A stretch of DNA of 64,000 bases, from assembly GCF_024701975.1 (NCBI RefSeq), contig NZ_JANLNM010000011.1, positions 62,001 to 126,000 of the forward strand. Reading direction: 5' to 3'. The DNA is from Variovorax sp. ZS18.2.2 (lineage in GTDB: Bacteria > Pseudomonadota > Gammaproteobacteria > Burkholderiales > Burkholderiaceae_C). Below, piece by piece: positions 16,978 to 25,386 of the stretch (positions within the stretch are counted from its first letter, which is position 1; each line of letters opens with the position of its first letter). A program made the translations under genes and the position numbers. The notes under the pieces are model-generated. The model searched no databases, had not been told where the DNA came from, and saw nothing but the letters and a program-made list of their open reading frames with translations.

Positions 16978-17904
16978 TCACGGCGTGCTTGTCTGCTCAT
17001 TCAGCGGCCGGCAAACCTCCAGCACCACCCCACGCAGCCACCGATGCGCAGGGTCCCGATCCAGACGCGGATGCCACATCTGCGACACGGTGATCTGCGC
17101 CGTGGGCATCGGCAGTGGAAACGAGCGCAGCGTGCCCCGTGCCCTCAGGTGTTCGAAGTACGAGGACGGTATCAGTGCCACCAGATCGGTCGCGGCCGCG
17201 ATCGACAAGGCGGTGCTGAAGCTGGGCACGACGACCGCGGCATTGCGCACCAGGCCCATCGCCGCGAGTGCAACGTCCACCGGCCCCTCGGTCCGGCCGT
17301 GGCGTGACGTGACCACGTGGTCGCAGGCCGCATAGCGCTCGGCAGTGATCCCGGGTGCGGCGAGCAGGGGATGGCCCTCGCGCACCACGGCGACGAAGTA
17401 GTCGCGAAACAGCGCCTGCACCCGCACCTCCGGGCCCGACTCGCCGAGCACGCCGACGTCTAGGTCGATCAAACCTTCGCGCAGGGGGCGAACGTCCTTG
17501 TCGGGCTTGGGCGTGAAGCGCAGGCGAACGCCGGGCGCCTCGCGCGCGGCGCGCGCCACCAGCTGATGCGCGAAGCCCTCGATGAAGCCGTCGTTGGCCC
17601 GTATGGTGAAGAGGTGCTGGAGCGCGCGAGGGTCCATGCCCGCGCCCGCAGGCTGAAGCACCGCGCGCGACTCCTGCACCAGCTCCCTTGCGCGATCGCG
17701 CAGTGCCAGCGCATGCGGCGTAAGCACCATCGCGCGACCCGCGCGTACGAGCAGCTCGTCCCCGGTCGATTCCCGCAACCGCGCGAGCGCGCGGCTCATG
17801 GCCGACTCGCTCAGGCCCAGGCGCTCGGCGGCTCTCGCGACGCTGCCCTCGGAAAGAAGTGCGTTCAACGCAAACAGCAGGTTCAGGTCGGCATCTGTTG
17901 GCAT
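16978..17904 (-). CDS. LysR-family transcriptional regulator
   Basis: This 308-residue protein has an N-terminal HTH (DLNLLFALNALL, RAAERLGLSESAMSRAL at residues 25-41) and a LysR effector domain. It is transcribed away from the DHA2-type MFS exporter gene that starts 142 bp away, a standard regulator/exporter pair. The S10 gene lies downstream on the same strand but 240 bp away, so co-transcription is less likely. The inducer is unknown. Confidence 0.88.
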   Translation of the reverse strand: MPTDADLNLLFALNALLSEGSVARAAERLGLSESAMSRALARLRESTGDELLVRAGRAMVLTPHALALRDRARELVQESRAVLQPAGAGMDPRALQHLFTIRANDGFIEGFAHQLVARAAREAPGVRLRFTPKPDKDVRPLREGLIDLDVGVLGESGPEVRVQALFRDYFVAVVREGHPLLAAPGITAERYAACDHVVTSRHGRTEGPVDVALAAMGLVRNAAVVVPSFSTALSIAAATDLVALIPSSYFEHLRARGTLRSFPLPMPTAQITVSQMWHPRLDRDPAHRWLRGVVLEVCRPLNEQTSTP

Positions 17905-18045
17905 GCACTGAACCTAGCACGGCTGCGGTGGTTTCGACAGGCGCCGCATGCAGGAACAAGCTGCGCGCCACGCGCTGGGCAAGCTGCATGGGCCGTCCTA
18001 AGCTGGCCTGGCGCAATAGAGTGTGCCTCTTCCAGTTGCCCAATC

Positions 18046-19479
18046 ATGTTGTCATCTACGCTTAGCCCCGACTCTTCTTCCACCATCGGCCGCACCGTCG
18101 AAACCCAAGAGGTGAACGCCGTGCATGACGCCGATGGCCTGCCGCTGCCGCGGCGCTTCGCGGCCGTCGCCGCGATTCTGGGCGCGGGCGTGCTGGTGGT
18201 GCTCGACGGCGCCATCGCCAACATCGCGCTGCCGAGCATCGCGCAGCAATTGCGGGCGACGCCCGCCGATGCCGTCTGGATCATCACCGCCTACCAGTTG
18301 GCCGTGGTCATGTTCCTGTTGCCGGCTTCCGCCATCGGGGAGCGGTTCGGGTATCGGCGCGTGTTCGCCGGCGGCGTGGCGTTGTTCACCGCGGCGTCGG
18401 TGTTGTGCGCGTTGGCCCCGTCGCTGTCATGGCTCGTGGCCGCGCGGTGCCTTCAGGGCCTGGGCAGCGCGGCCGTGATGCCCCTGGGGCTGGCGTTGTT
18501 GCGGTTCACTTATCCGCGTCGATTGCTGGCGCGCTCCATCGCCTGGAATGCGCTCGCCGTCGCGGCCGCTTCGGCGTCGGGTCCCACCCTTGGCGCTTTC
18601 ATACTCTCCGCGGCAAGCTGGCCGTGGCTCTTTGCGGTGAACCTGCCGATCGGCCTCGTCGTGCTTGTCGCCTGCGCAGGGTTGCCGAGCCCGCCGCGCT
18701 CGGCACGCCACATCGACGTGTGGAGCATCGCGCTCAACGCGGCACTGTTCGCCTCCTTCGTCATGGGAAGCGACCGGCTCGTCGCGCATCCGTGGCAGGG
18801 TGGCGCGTTGCTCGCGTTGTCGGCCATCTGCATGGTCCTGTTGGTGCGGCGCGAGATGCCCAAGGCGGCACCGTTGATTCCGCTCGACCTGCTGCGCGTG
18901 CATTCCTTTCGCGTCTCGGTCATCGCCTCCGTGTGCTGCTTCACCGGCCAGATGGCGGCCCTTGTGGCGCTGCCGTTCTACATCCAGCACGAACTCGGCC
19001 AGAGCGCGGTGACTGCCGGCCTCCTGATGACTCCTTGGCCCTTGGCGGTGATGCTGGCCGCGCCGGTCTCGGCGCGCCTGGCCCAGCGCGTACCGACCGC
19101 ATGGCTGTGCGCAGCCGGAAGCGCATGCTTCGCGAGCGGCCTGGCCCTGTGTGCCCTGTGGCCCCTGCACGGCAACCCGGCCTTGCCGCTCGCGGTGTTC
19201 ACGAGCCTCGCCGGCCTGGGCTTCGGCTTCTTCCAGACGCCCAACAACCAGAACATGCTGCTCTCCGCGCCCAAGGAGCGCAGCGGCGCCGCCGGTGGCG
19301 CGCAAGGCACTGCACGGCTCACGGGGCTGACGCTCGGCAGCCTGGGGATGAGCCTGGCGTTCGCGCTGCTGCCGCCGCACAGCGCGGTGCACTGGGGGCT
19401 GGGGATGGCGGCCCTGGCTGCGTTGGCCGGGAGCGTGGTGAGCTTGCTCAGGAGCCCCGCACGCGCCGTGGCCGCCTGA
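18046..19479 (+). CDS. MFS transporter, DHA2 (EmrB/QacA-like) family
   Basis: This 477-residue, strongly hydrophobic protein has about 13-14 predicted helices and the first-helix motif LDGAIANIALPSI characteristic of 14-TMS drug exporters. Motif A appears as AIGERFGYRRVF and motif C as ASGPTLGAFI. It probably exports drugs or toxic metabolites by proton antiport. The ATG at 18046 is preferred, though a GTG at 18121 is possible. The divergent LysR gene is the likely regulator. Confidence 0.85.
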   Translation: MLSSTLSPDSSSTIGRTVETQEVNAVHDADGLPLPRRFAAVAAILGAGVLVVLDGAIANIALPSIAQQLRATPADAVWIITAYQLAVVMFLLPASAIGERFGYRRVFAGGVALFTAASVLCALAPSLSWLVAARCLQGLGSAAVMPLGLALLRFTYPRRLLARSIAWNALAVAAASASGPTLGAFILSAASWPWLFAVNLPIGLVVLVACAGLPSPPRSARHIDVWSIALNAALFASFVMGSDRLVAHPWQGGALLALSAICMVLLVRREMPKAAPLIPLDLLRVHSFRVSVIASVCCFTGQMAALVALPFYIQHELGQSAVTAGLLMTPWPLAVMLAAPVSARLAQRVPTAWLCAAGSACFASGLALCALWPLHGNPALPLAVFTSLAGLGFGFFQTPNNQNMLLSAPKERSGAAGGAQGTARLTGLTLGSLGMSLAFALLPPHSAVHWGLGMAALAALAGSVVSLLRSPARAVAA

Positions 19480-19609
19480 CCGATGCCGGCAAGCGAGGGG
19501 CGGCGCCGCCGACTCGTGGCAGGATTCGCCCCCACAGCCATCAACGCATGCCGCATGAAGCGAATCGAGACCCCCCGACGCATCGTCGTCATGCGGAAAG
19601 CAACCAGTC

Positions 19610-21019
19610 ATGCATGAAATCATCTGCCCGCACTGCGGGAAAGCCTTCAAGATCGACGAGGCCGGGTACGCCGACATCCTCAAGCAGGTTCGCGACAGCG
19701 ACTTCGACAAGCAACTGCACGAGCGCCTCGAACTGGCCGCGCAGGACAAGCGCAATGCCGTCGAACTCGCGCAGGCCAGGGCCGCCAGCGAGTTGCAAGC
19801 GGCCGCTGCAGCCAAGGACGCCGAGATCCAGCAACTGAAGGCCAGCCTCGACGCCGGCGAGGTCGCGCGAAAGCTCGCCGTGAGCGAGGCCCTGGGCGCC
19901 GTCGAAAAAGAACGCGACGCGCTCGCCAACGAACTCGAACAAGCCAGGCAAGACAAGCGAACCGCGGCCGAGCTGGCCCAGGCGAAGCACGCGAGCGAAC
20001 TGGAGCGGGGCGCTGCCGTCAAGGACGCGGAGATCCAGGCCCTGAAGGCCAAGCTCGATGCCATCGAGGTGGCGCAACGGCTCGCGGTCACCGAGGCCGT
20101 CAGCGTGGTCGAGAAGGAGCGCGACGAACTCAGAAGTGGCCTCGGGCGGGCCGAACTCGAAAAGCAGCTCGCCGAGAAGTCGCTCAAGGACAAGTACGAG
20201 ACGCAGATCAAGGACCGTGACGACGCGATCGAGCGCCTGCGGGACATGAAGGCTCGCCTGTCGACCAAGATGGTCGGCGAGACCCTCGAGCAGCACTGCG
20301 AGACCGAGTTCAACCGCATTCGGTCGATGGCGTTTCCGAGGGCGTATTTCGAGAAGGACAACGACGCGCGCACCGGCAGCAAGGGCGACTACGTCTTTCG
20401 CGACGCGGACGAGGCGGGCACCGAGATCGTCTCGATCATGTTCGAGATGAAGAACGAGAGCGACCGCACCGCCACGAAGAACAGGAACGAGGATTTCCTG
20501 AAGGAGCTGGACAAGGACCGCACCGAGAAGGGCTGCGAATACGCGGTGCTGGTCTCCCTGCTGGAGCCCGACAGCGAGCTCTACAACACCGGCATCGTCG
20601 ACGTGTTCCACCGCTACCCGAAGATGTACGTCGTGCGGCCGCAGTTCTTTCTTCCGATCATCACGCTGCTGCGGAACGCGGCGATGAACTCGCTCAAGTA
20701 CAAGTCGGAGCTTGCGCTCTTCAAGGCACAGAACATCGACATCACGAACTTCGAGAACGAGCTGGAGACGTTCAAGAGCGCGTTCGCCAAGAACTACGAC
20801 CTGGCCTCCAGGCGCTTCCAGACCGCGATCGATGAAATCGACAAGTCGATCGACCATCTGCAAAAAACGAAGGAGGCGCTGCTCGGCACGGACCGGAACC
20901 TCCGCCTTGCGAACGACAAGGCGCAGGACGTGACGATCAAGAAGCTGACGCGGGGCAACCCGACGATGGCAGCCAAGTTCACCGAGCTCAAGAAGGATGG
21001 CCCTCCCGATGCGGAATGA
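19610..21019 (+). CDS. DUF2130 coiled-coil protein
   Basis: This 469-residue protein has an N-terminal CPHCGKAF half zinc ribbon (residues 6-13), a long coiled coil (about 40-215) and the conserved C-terminal DUF2130 domain with GETLEQHCETEFN, KGDYVFRD and FEMKNE. The last resembles nuclease-fold cores, but the function is unknown. The coiled coil contains a tandem duplication with a 69-residue period (DKR at 46 and 115, KDAEIQ at 69 and 138). It is a single-gene unit with GGAAAG near the start. The neighbours give no functional hint. Confidence 0.85.
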   Translation: MHEIICPHCGKAFKIDEAGYADILKQVRDSDFDKQLHERLELAAQDKRNAVELAQARAASELQAAAAAKDAEIQQLKASLDAGEVARKLAVSEALGAVEKERDALANELEQARQDKRTAAELAQAKHASELERGAAVKDAEIQALKAKLDAIEVAQRLAVTEAVSVVEKERDELRSGLGRAELEKQLAEKSLKDKYETQIKDRDDAIERLRDMKARLSTKMVGETLEQHCETEFNRIRSMAFPRAYFEKDNDARTGSKGDYVFRDADEAGTEIVSIMFEMKNESDRTATKNRNEDFLKELDKDRTEKGCEYAVLVSLLEPDSELYNTGIVDVFHRYPKMYVVRPQFFLPIITLLRNAAMNSLKYKSELALFKAQNIDITNFENELETFKSAFAKNYDLASRRFQTAIDEIDKSIDHLQKTKEALLGTDRNLRLANDKAQDVTIKKLTRGNPTMAAKFTELKKDGPPDAE

Positions 21020-21498
21020 GCCGTGTCATCCACGCCCGAGACGTGTCTTGAATGCCACTGCCCAAGTTCCTGGGGATACCGGCTCAAAGAAGACTGCGTT
21101 GCGCTGCAGAATTCGTCGTCTCGCGTGAAGTTTTTCACGTTTTAAAGCGAGATAAACTTGCGCAAAGAGACAGTGTTTCGTTTCTAGCCCTGCTTCATGA
21201 TAGTGAATCTAGAACCTTCGTTTCTCATGCCTGTGCATTGCACGATGGATCCGTTGTATCGGCAGTGATTTCCAGCCCGGTCAGTTGGACTTCATCAAGC
21301 GACTCATGCAGCATTTGCTCACTGGTAATTTAACTAGGGAGCAACAGTTGAAGATGAATCGATGGGCAGTACTACTTTTCGCTTCGGCCCTCAACCTGGG
21401 CGCCGAAAGTCACATCGAGTTGTGCGAACGCGTGCTGTGACATTGCGCGCACTTGCCGATGGCACGCAGCCCGTTGTAGAGCGCAAGGACGCCGGCGC
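21020..21498. other. Gene-poor stretch before gemA, possible phage remnant
   Basis: These 479 bases are visibly richer in A and T than the surroundings. They carry no convincing full gene. The only readable piece is a frame open from 21213 to 21440 that lacks a good start. With the orphan gemA gene that follows, the stretch may be the decayed edge of a Mu-like element. No att-type repeats were seen. Confidence 0.4.
21306..21440 (+). CDS. Possible 44-residue remnant ORF upstream of gemA
   Basis: This short frame from ATG 21306 to TGA 21440 could be the end of a longer protein, since it stays open back to 21213 without an ATG or GTG start. It contains LTREQQ and LLFASALNLG, not recognised as a family. 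It ends 58 bp before gemA on the same strand. It is probably a truncated gene, not a functional one. Confidence 0.25.
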   Translation: MQHLLTGNLTREQQLKMNRWAVLLFASALNLGAESHIELCERVL

Positions 21499-22134
21499 AT
21501 GAGCGCCGAGCGGTTTCGCCTGATCAAGCTGATCCACCTGGCCTGCCGCGAACTCGAGCGCGCGGGGAAGATGGACGAACTGACTTACCGGACCATGCTG
21601 CGTGCAGCCGGAGGTGCCGATTCGACCAAGGACATGGGCATTCCGGCGCTGGAGCGTGTCCTGGCGCGGGCCAGGAAGGTCCGTTTCGTGGTGCGCCATA
21701 TCGGCTTTGGCCGCCGCCGCCAGGACACGCGGCCCGAAGCCCGCAAGGTGCGAGCGCTGTGGTTGTTCCTGCATGCCCTGGGCCAGGTCAAGAACCCGTC
21801 CGAGGAGGCTTTGGCGCGCTACGTGAAGCGCATCGCATACATCGATGACATGCATTGGGCCGACAGCCTGGTCATGCGCCGCCTGATCGAGACCATGAAG
21901 AAGTGGGCGATGCGTGTCTTGCCGGGCATCGTCGATGGTTTGCGTCGCACGATCGACCAGGCCGGCGGCAAGGACCAGCTGAACGAGGGCCAGATCCGGT
22001 TGCGCCGACAGGCCGACAAGGCGCTGCGTGCCAGCGACGGATTTCAAGGCTATTGGGCGGCCTGGATGGCCCTGAACGAGGCACTGGGCATCCAGTTCGC
22101 AGCCGATATCGCCGAGTTGGGAGTCAGGGAGTGA
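21499..22134 (+). CDS. gemA: Mu-like prophage GemA (gp16-type) protein
   Basis: This 211-residue protein has the GemA/DUF1018 pattern: N-terminal LIKLIHLACRELE, DELTYRTMLRAAGGADSTKDM and a basic C-terminal helix region. In phage Mu and relatives GemA lies in the early region and modulates host gene expression and DNA supercoiling. An AAGGA lies about nine bases before the ATG. No other Mu gene (transposase, MuB, Mor, tail) is nearby, so this is an isolated, apparently intact phage gene. Confidence 0.75.
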   Translation: MSAERFRLIKLIHLACRELERAGKMDELTYRTMLRAAGGADSTKDMGIPALERVLARARKVRFVVRHIGFGRRRQDTRPEARKVRALWLFLHALGQVKNPSEEALARYVKRIAYIDDMHWADSLVMRRLIETMKKWAMRVLPGIVDGLRRTIDQAGGKDQLNEGQIRLRRQADKALRASDGFQGYWAAWMALNEALGIQFAADIAELGVRE

Positions 22135-22154
22135 GCGTCGAATCGCGCTGGGCG

Positions 22155-22922
22155 TCAGGTGTCATGCGCTGTGTCACGCGCATCGCGGCAGACAAGAACT
22201 GAGCGCGAACCGACAGACTCGTAGCCATACTTGGCATAGAGACCGAAAGATGCGACCTCCTGGCCAGGCGCAAGGCAGGTATGCGTGGCGCCGAGTTCGC
22301 GCGCCTTGTTCTCCAGCGCGAGCATGATGAAGTTGCACAGCCCCATGCCGCGATGCGAGGGCCGCGTGAACATATCGGAGATGTACGCGACGCTTTGCGG
22401 CAGGGCAATCAACTGACCCTTGGCAACCACTTCGCTGTCGACCGTGGCGTAGAAGTTGTGAATGAACGGATCGCGCGATGTGCCGGGGTTCGAGATGCCG
22501 GGGAGCGACGCGTAGTCCTCCATGTCCCCGGCGTTGGCGACCTCGTGAATGCTGGCACCTCGCGCAAGCGGTCGACTCCACACCGTGCTCAGTGCGCGGC
22601 CCAGCAGGGTGCTGCCCCAGGCTTCGGCGTAGCCAGCATCAACGAAATGCCGTGCCTCGCGCGCCGGATCGGGGGAGAACATGTTGACGACGTGTTCCTC
22701 CTTGCTGGCGGTTGCTCTGCCTACCTCGTGCAGGCAACTTGCCCCGGAGCCGACGCAGAAGAATTCGCGGGTGTATTCAAACTGCCGCGGCCATGGCCAG
22801 GACAGCGGTGCCGGATAGACGATCTCGGTCGTGGTGCCATGTGAAGAAACGGATGCACCCACTTCTTTTTGCTCACGATGGGCGATCGAGCGAATGAATG
22901 AGGTGACGGATTCGAATTTCAT
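22155..22922 (-). CDS. GNAT-family N-acetyltransferase
   Basis: This 255-residue protein has a C-terminal GNAT fold. MFTRPSHRGMGLCNFIM near residue 190 carries the acetyl-CoA pyrophosphate-binding RxxxRGMG-type loop, followed by ALENKARELGA and YAKYGYES. The N-terminal half is not recognised and may be a second, degenerate GNAT-like half. The acceptor is unknown. It lies 33 bp downstream of the broken VOC gene on the same strand and could have been co-transcribed with it. Confidence 0.75.
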   Translation of the reverse strand: MKFESVTSFIRSIAHREQKEVGASVSSHGTTTEIVYPAPLSWPWPRQFEYTREFFCVGSGASCLHEVGRATASKEEHVVNMFSPDPAREARHFVDAGYAEAWGSTLLGRALSTVWSRPLARGASIHEVANAGDMEDYASLPGISNPGTSRDPFIHNFYATVDSEVVAKGQLIALPQSVAYISDMFTRPSHRGMGLCNFIMLALENKARELGATHTCLAPGQEVASFGLYAKYGYESVGSRSVLVCRDARDTAHDT

Positions 22923-22955
22923 GTTTCGGAGCGCAAACGGGGCACCACGCAGTGA

Positions 22956-23384
22956 TCAAAACGCGATTCGCACCGAAGCCGCACTCCGATCCGCTTCACC
23001 GTGAAACACGGCCTCGATGTTGTTGCCATCCGGGTCCAGCACAAACGCCGCGTAGTAGCCGGGGTGCTAGGGGCGTTCTCCCGGCGCACCGTTGTCCCTT
23101 CCGCCATGTGCCAGTGCGGCCTTGTGGAATGCGTCCACCATCGCGCGGTCTTGCGCCTGGAACGCGATGTGATGGCGTCCGGTCAGTTCGCCCCGCACCT
23201 CCTCGCTGTCGGGCGTAGACACGAACAGTTCATCGGCCCAGAAGTTGCGCCCGTCGGAGCCGCCCATGGGGATCTCCAGCACATCGAAGACGGCTGCGTA
23301 GAAGGCCTTGCTGGCCGCCAGATCGCGAACGACCAGGCCGATGTGGTCGATCAGGCGGCCGCGACGCAGTTCCTGTTTCTTCAT
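22956..23384 (-). pseudogene. VOC (glyoxalase-like) protein interrupted by an in-frame amber codon
   Basis: From the ATG at 23384 the frame reads a normal single-domain VOC protein (IDHIGLVVRDLAASKAFY, HHIAFQAQDR) for 105 codons and then meets TAG at 23067-23069. The same frame continues to 22956 with HPGYYAAFVLDPDGNNIE, the expected conserved C-terminal strand of the family that carries the metal-ligand Glu. Relatives usually carry a His-Tyr or similar pair at the point of the stop. So this is a single-site lesion in an otherwise intact gene, or a sequencing error. The truncated product would lack one metal ligand. Confidence 0.75.
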
Positions 23385-23458
23385 GAGAGGCTCCTGGCAG
23401 TTGAGGTCGGAGCGACGGAATCTACCAGCGCCTCTCATCGCGCTCGGCTGGCGCGTCG

Positions 23459-23845
23459 CTACCCCTGCGCGATCTCCTCATGAATGCAGAGGTAGTTCCC
23501 CTCGGTGTCCTTGAACCACGCCGCCTTTTCCGAGCCGAGCACGCAGACGTGGTCGACGGTTTTCAGCTCGGGGTAGTCATAGTCCTCGAACACCACGCCG
23601 GCGCGCTTCAGGTTCGCGATGCTGGCGGTGATGTCGTCGACCTGAAAGCTGATCGCCGTGTGGTCGGCCTTGGTTCCCTCCGGTTTGGGAAACAGCGACA
23701 GTGTGCTGCCGCCCACCGAGTAGACGCACTTGCCATCGGGCCGCAGGCCCCCGGGTTTCAGGCCGAGGCAACCCTCGTAGAAGGCGCGGGCGCGGTCCAT
23801 GTCCTTGACGGGAAGCATGGTCGTGATAGACGAGTCGGACAACAT
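23459..23845 (-). CDS. VOC-family (glyoxalase/bleomycin-resistance-like) protein
   Basis: This 128-residue protein starts at the ATG with AAAGGA upstream. The single betaalphabetabetabeta VOC module is visible as TTMLPVKDMDRARAFYEGCLG, DHTAISFQVDD and KDTEGNYLCIHEE. It would act as a dimer binding a metal. The substrate is not predictable. It shares strand and orientation with the broken VOC gene 74 bp downstream, but the sequences differ, so this is not a recent duplicate. Confidence 0.82.
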   Translation of the reverse strand: MLSDSSITTMLPVKDMDRARAFYEGCLGLKPGGLRPDGKCVYSVGGSTLSLFPKPEGTKADHTAISFQVDDITASIANLKRAGVVFEDYDYPELKTVDHVCVLGSEKAAWFKDTEGNYLCIHEEIAQG

Positions 23846-24200
23846 GGGAGGTCCTTTCGTACAAGTCGGCACAGCGGTGGTTGCTGGGGCCATCACCTTT
23901 GCTGGTCGGCCGGAAATCAGCTTACGCCGACAACGGGGGCGATGCCAGTGTTAGTGCGCGAGTGCGCGCCGACCGCCCGGCATCCTGAACCCAGGGCCGT
24001 TTCGGAAATCGAGACCCAAAACTGTCAAGCGCATGACAGAAGCGAGGGGATACCCGCGTCGATGCCCTCCAAGTGCCTCCCTATGCTGGCCTCGGCATTT
24101 CGCGTTGCACGACGACCAGAAGAAAAACCGGAGACAGGGAGCGATTTCGCGTGCGTGCGCGTTGTCGCTTTCCTGCCGGCGCTGGACACAAGGGGACCTG
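23846..24200. other. Intergenic region between divergent VOC and LysR genes
   Basis: These 355 bases hold the back-to-back promoters of the VOC gene (leftward) and the LysR gene (rightward). A small inverted repeat, TGTCA-N6-TGACA, occurs around 24026-24042. No coding frame in it shows family features. Confidence 0.5.
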
Positions 24201-25154
24201 ATGGAGTTGCGCCAGTTCAAGTATTTTTTGTCCATCGTCGACAGCGGCAGCGTGTCCCGGGCGGCCCAGCATCTGCACGTTGCGCAATCTGCCTTGAGCA
24301 GGCAGGTGGCCGAACTCGAATCCGAACTGGGCGTGCAACTGCTCGTGCGAAGCCGCAGCGGCATCGTGACCACCGACGCCGGAAAGCTGTTCTATGAACA
24401 TGCCCGGGGCATCACCAAGCAGATCGACGATTTGCGCAACGCCATCCGCAATTCCGCCGAGACGATATCCGGCTCCGTGATCGTCGCGCTGCCGCAGTCG
24501 GTGGCGGTCACGCTCGCGTTGGCCCTGACCCTCGCCGTGGCCAGGGACTACCCGGGCCTTTCGTTCCAACTCAACGAGGAGCTGTCGGGGCACGTGGTCG
24601 AGCAACTGACGCGCGGGCAGATCGATCTGACGATCCTCACCGACATCGTTCCGCGCAGCGACCTCGTGTTCGTTCCGCTGATCGAGGAGGCCTTCGTCTT
24701 TCTGCATTCGCCGACGGACCCCGATGCCCCGCCCCCCGGAGAGGTTTCGCTGGCGCAGGCCTGCGTGCGTCCGGTGGTCTTGCCGGGTGCGCAGAACGGG
24801 CACACGACACGCTGGGTCATCGATGCAGCGCTCCGGGCGGCCGGCCTGCCTGTGTTGCGCATCGCCGCGGAGATCAACTCGCTCGGGGTGCTCAAGGATG
24901 CGGTCGAGGCCGGCATCGGCCCGACGATATTGCCGCCCTCCCTGGTGCAACGCGAGTTGAGAGAAGGGCGCCTGGTGGCCCACTCGATCCGGTCCAAGGC
25001 GCTGGTGCGCGTGCTGTGCCTGTGTACCGCACGGGATGTGCCGGAATCGAGGGCGAGGGCGGCTGTCTGCAGATTGATCGAACGCGTGGCGCGCGATCTC
25101 TGCGAGAGCGGTCGATGGGTGGGGGCGCGCTATGTGGGGCCTGCTGTCGATTGA
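24201..25154 (+). CDS. LysR-family transcriptional regulator (Nac/Cbl-like)
   Basis: This 317-residue protein starts MELRQFKYFLSIVDSGSVSRAAQ, the standard LysR HTH, with LHVAQSALSRQVAELE as the recognition region. The effector domain (about 90-300) includes QSVAVTLALALTL and GIGPTILPPS, reminiscent of regulators of nitrogen or aromatic metabolism. It is divergent from the two VOC genes. The tannase-like gene lies downstream on the same strand after 230 bp, so either side could be its target. Confidence 0.87.
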   Translation: MELRQFKYFLSIVDSGSVSRAAQHLHVAQSALSRQVAELESELGVQLLVRSRSGIVTTDAGKLFYEHARGITKQIDDLRNAIRNSAETISGSVIVALPQSVAVTLALALTLAVARDYPGLSFQLNEELSGHVVEQLTRGQIDLTILTDIVPRSDLVFVPLIEEAFVFLHSPTDPDAPPPGEVSLAQACVRPVVLPGAQNGHTTRWVIDAALRAAGLPVLRIAAEINSLGVLKDAVEAGIGPTILPPSLVQRELREGRLVAHSIRSKALVRVLCLCTARDVPESRARAAVCRLIERVARDLCESGRWVGARYVGPAVD

Positions 25155-25198
25155 GGCCCGGGCTAATTACCCAGGAAGTGTTTGAGCGGTCATCTAAT

Positions 25199-25220
25199 TT
25201 CGAGATTTTCATATCTCGAA
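25199..25220. promoter_or_regulatory. Inverted repeat TTCGAGAT-N6-ATCTCGAA
   Basis: An 8-bp perfect inverted repeat with a 6-base spacer lies 45 bp after the LysR stop and about 165 bp before the tannase-like gene. It could be a weak terminator hairpin or an operator for the next gene. The sequence does not discriminate. Confidence 0.4.
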
Positions 25221-25386
25221 GTTGTATCGAATTCGGGCGTAAACCCGCTATTTCGATCGGAAGGTGACTGCGAGGATTCCGCTGCTACAGAAATGCGAGG
25301 ACATGGAGATGCGGTGCATCCGCAGGCCTCTGGTTATGGCAATTCGTGGCTGAAAAGGTAAATCCAAACACATTCAGGGAAGACAA

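Noticed and set aside
21052..21333. 93-residue plus-strand frame in the gap before gemA
   Set aside because: Ser-rich translation without start signal or conserved motif; the alternative frame ending at 21440 is more protein-like.
24026..24042. TGTCA-N6-TGACA inverted repeat as operator
   Set aside because: A 5-bp half-site is too short to separate from chance in this region.
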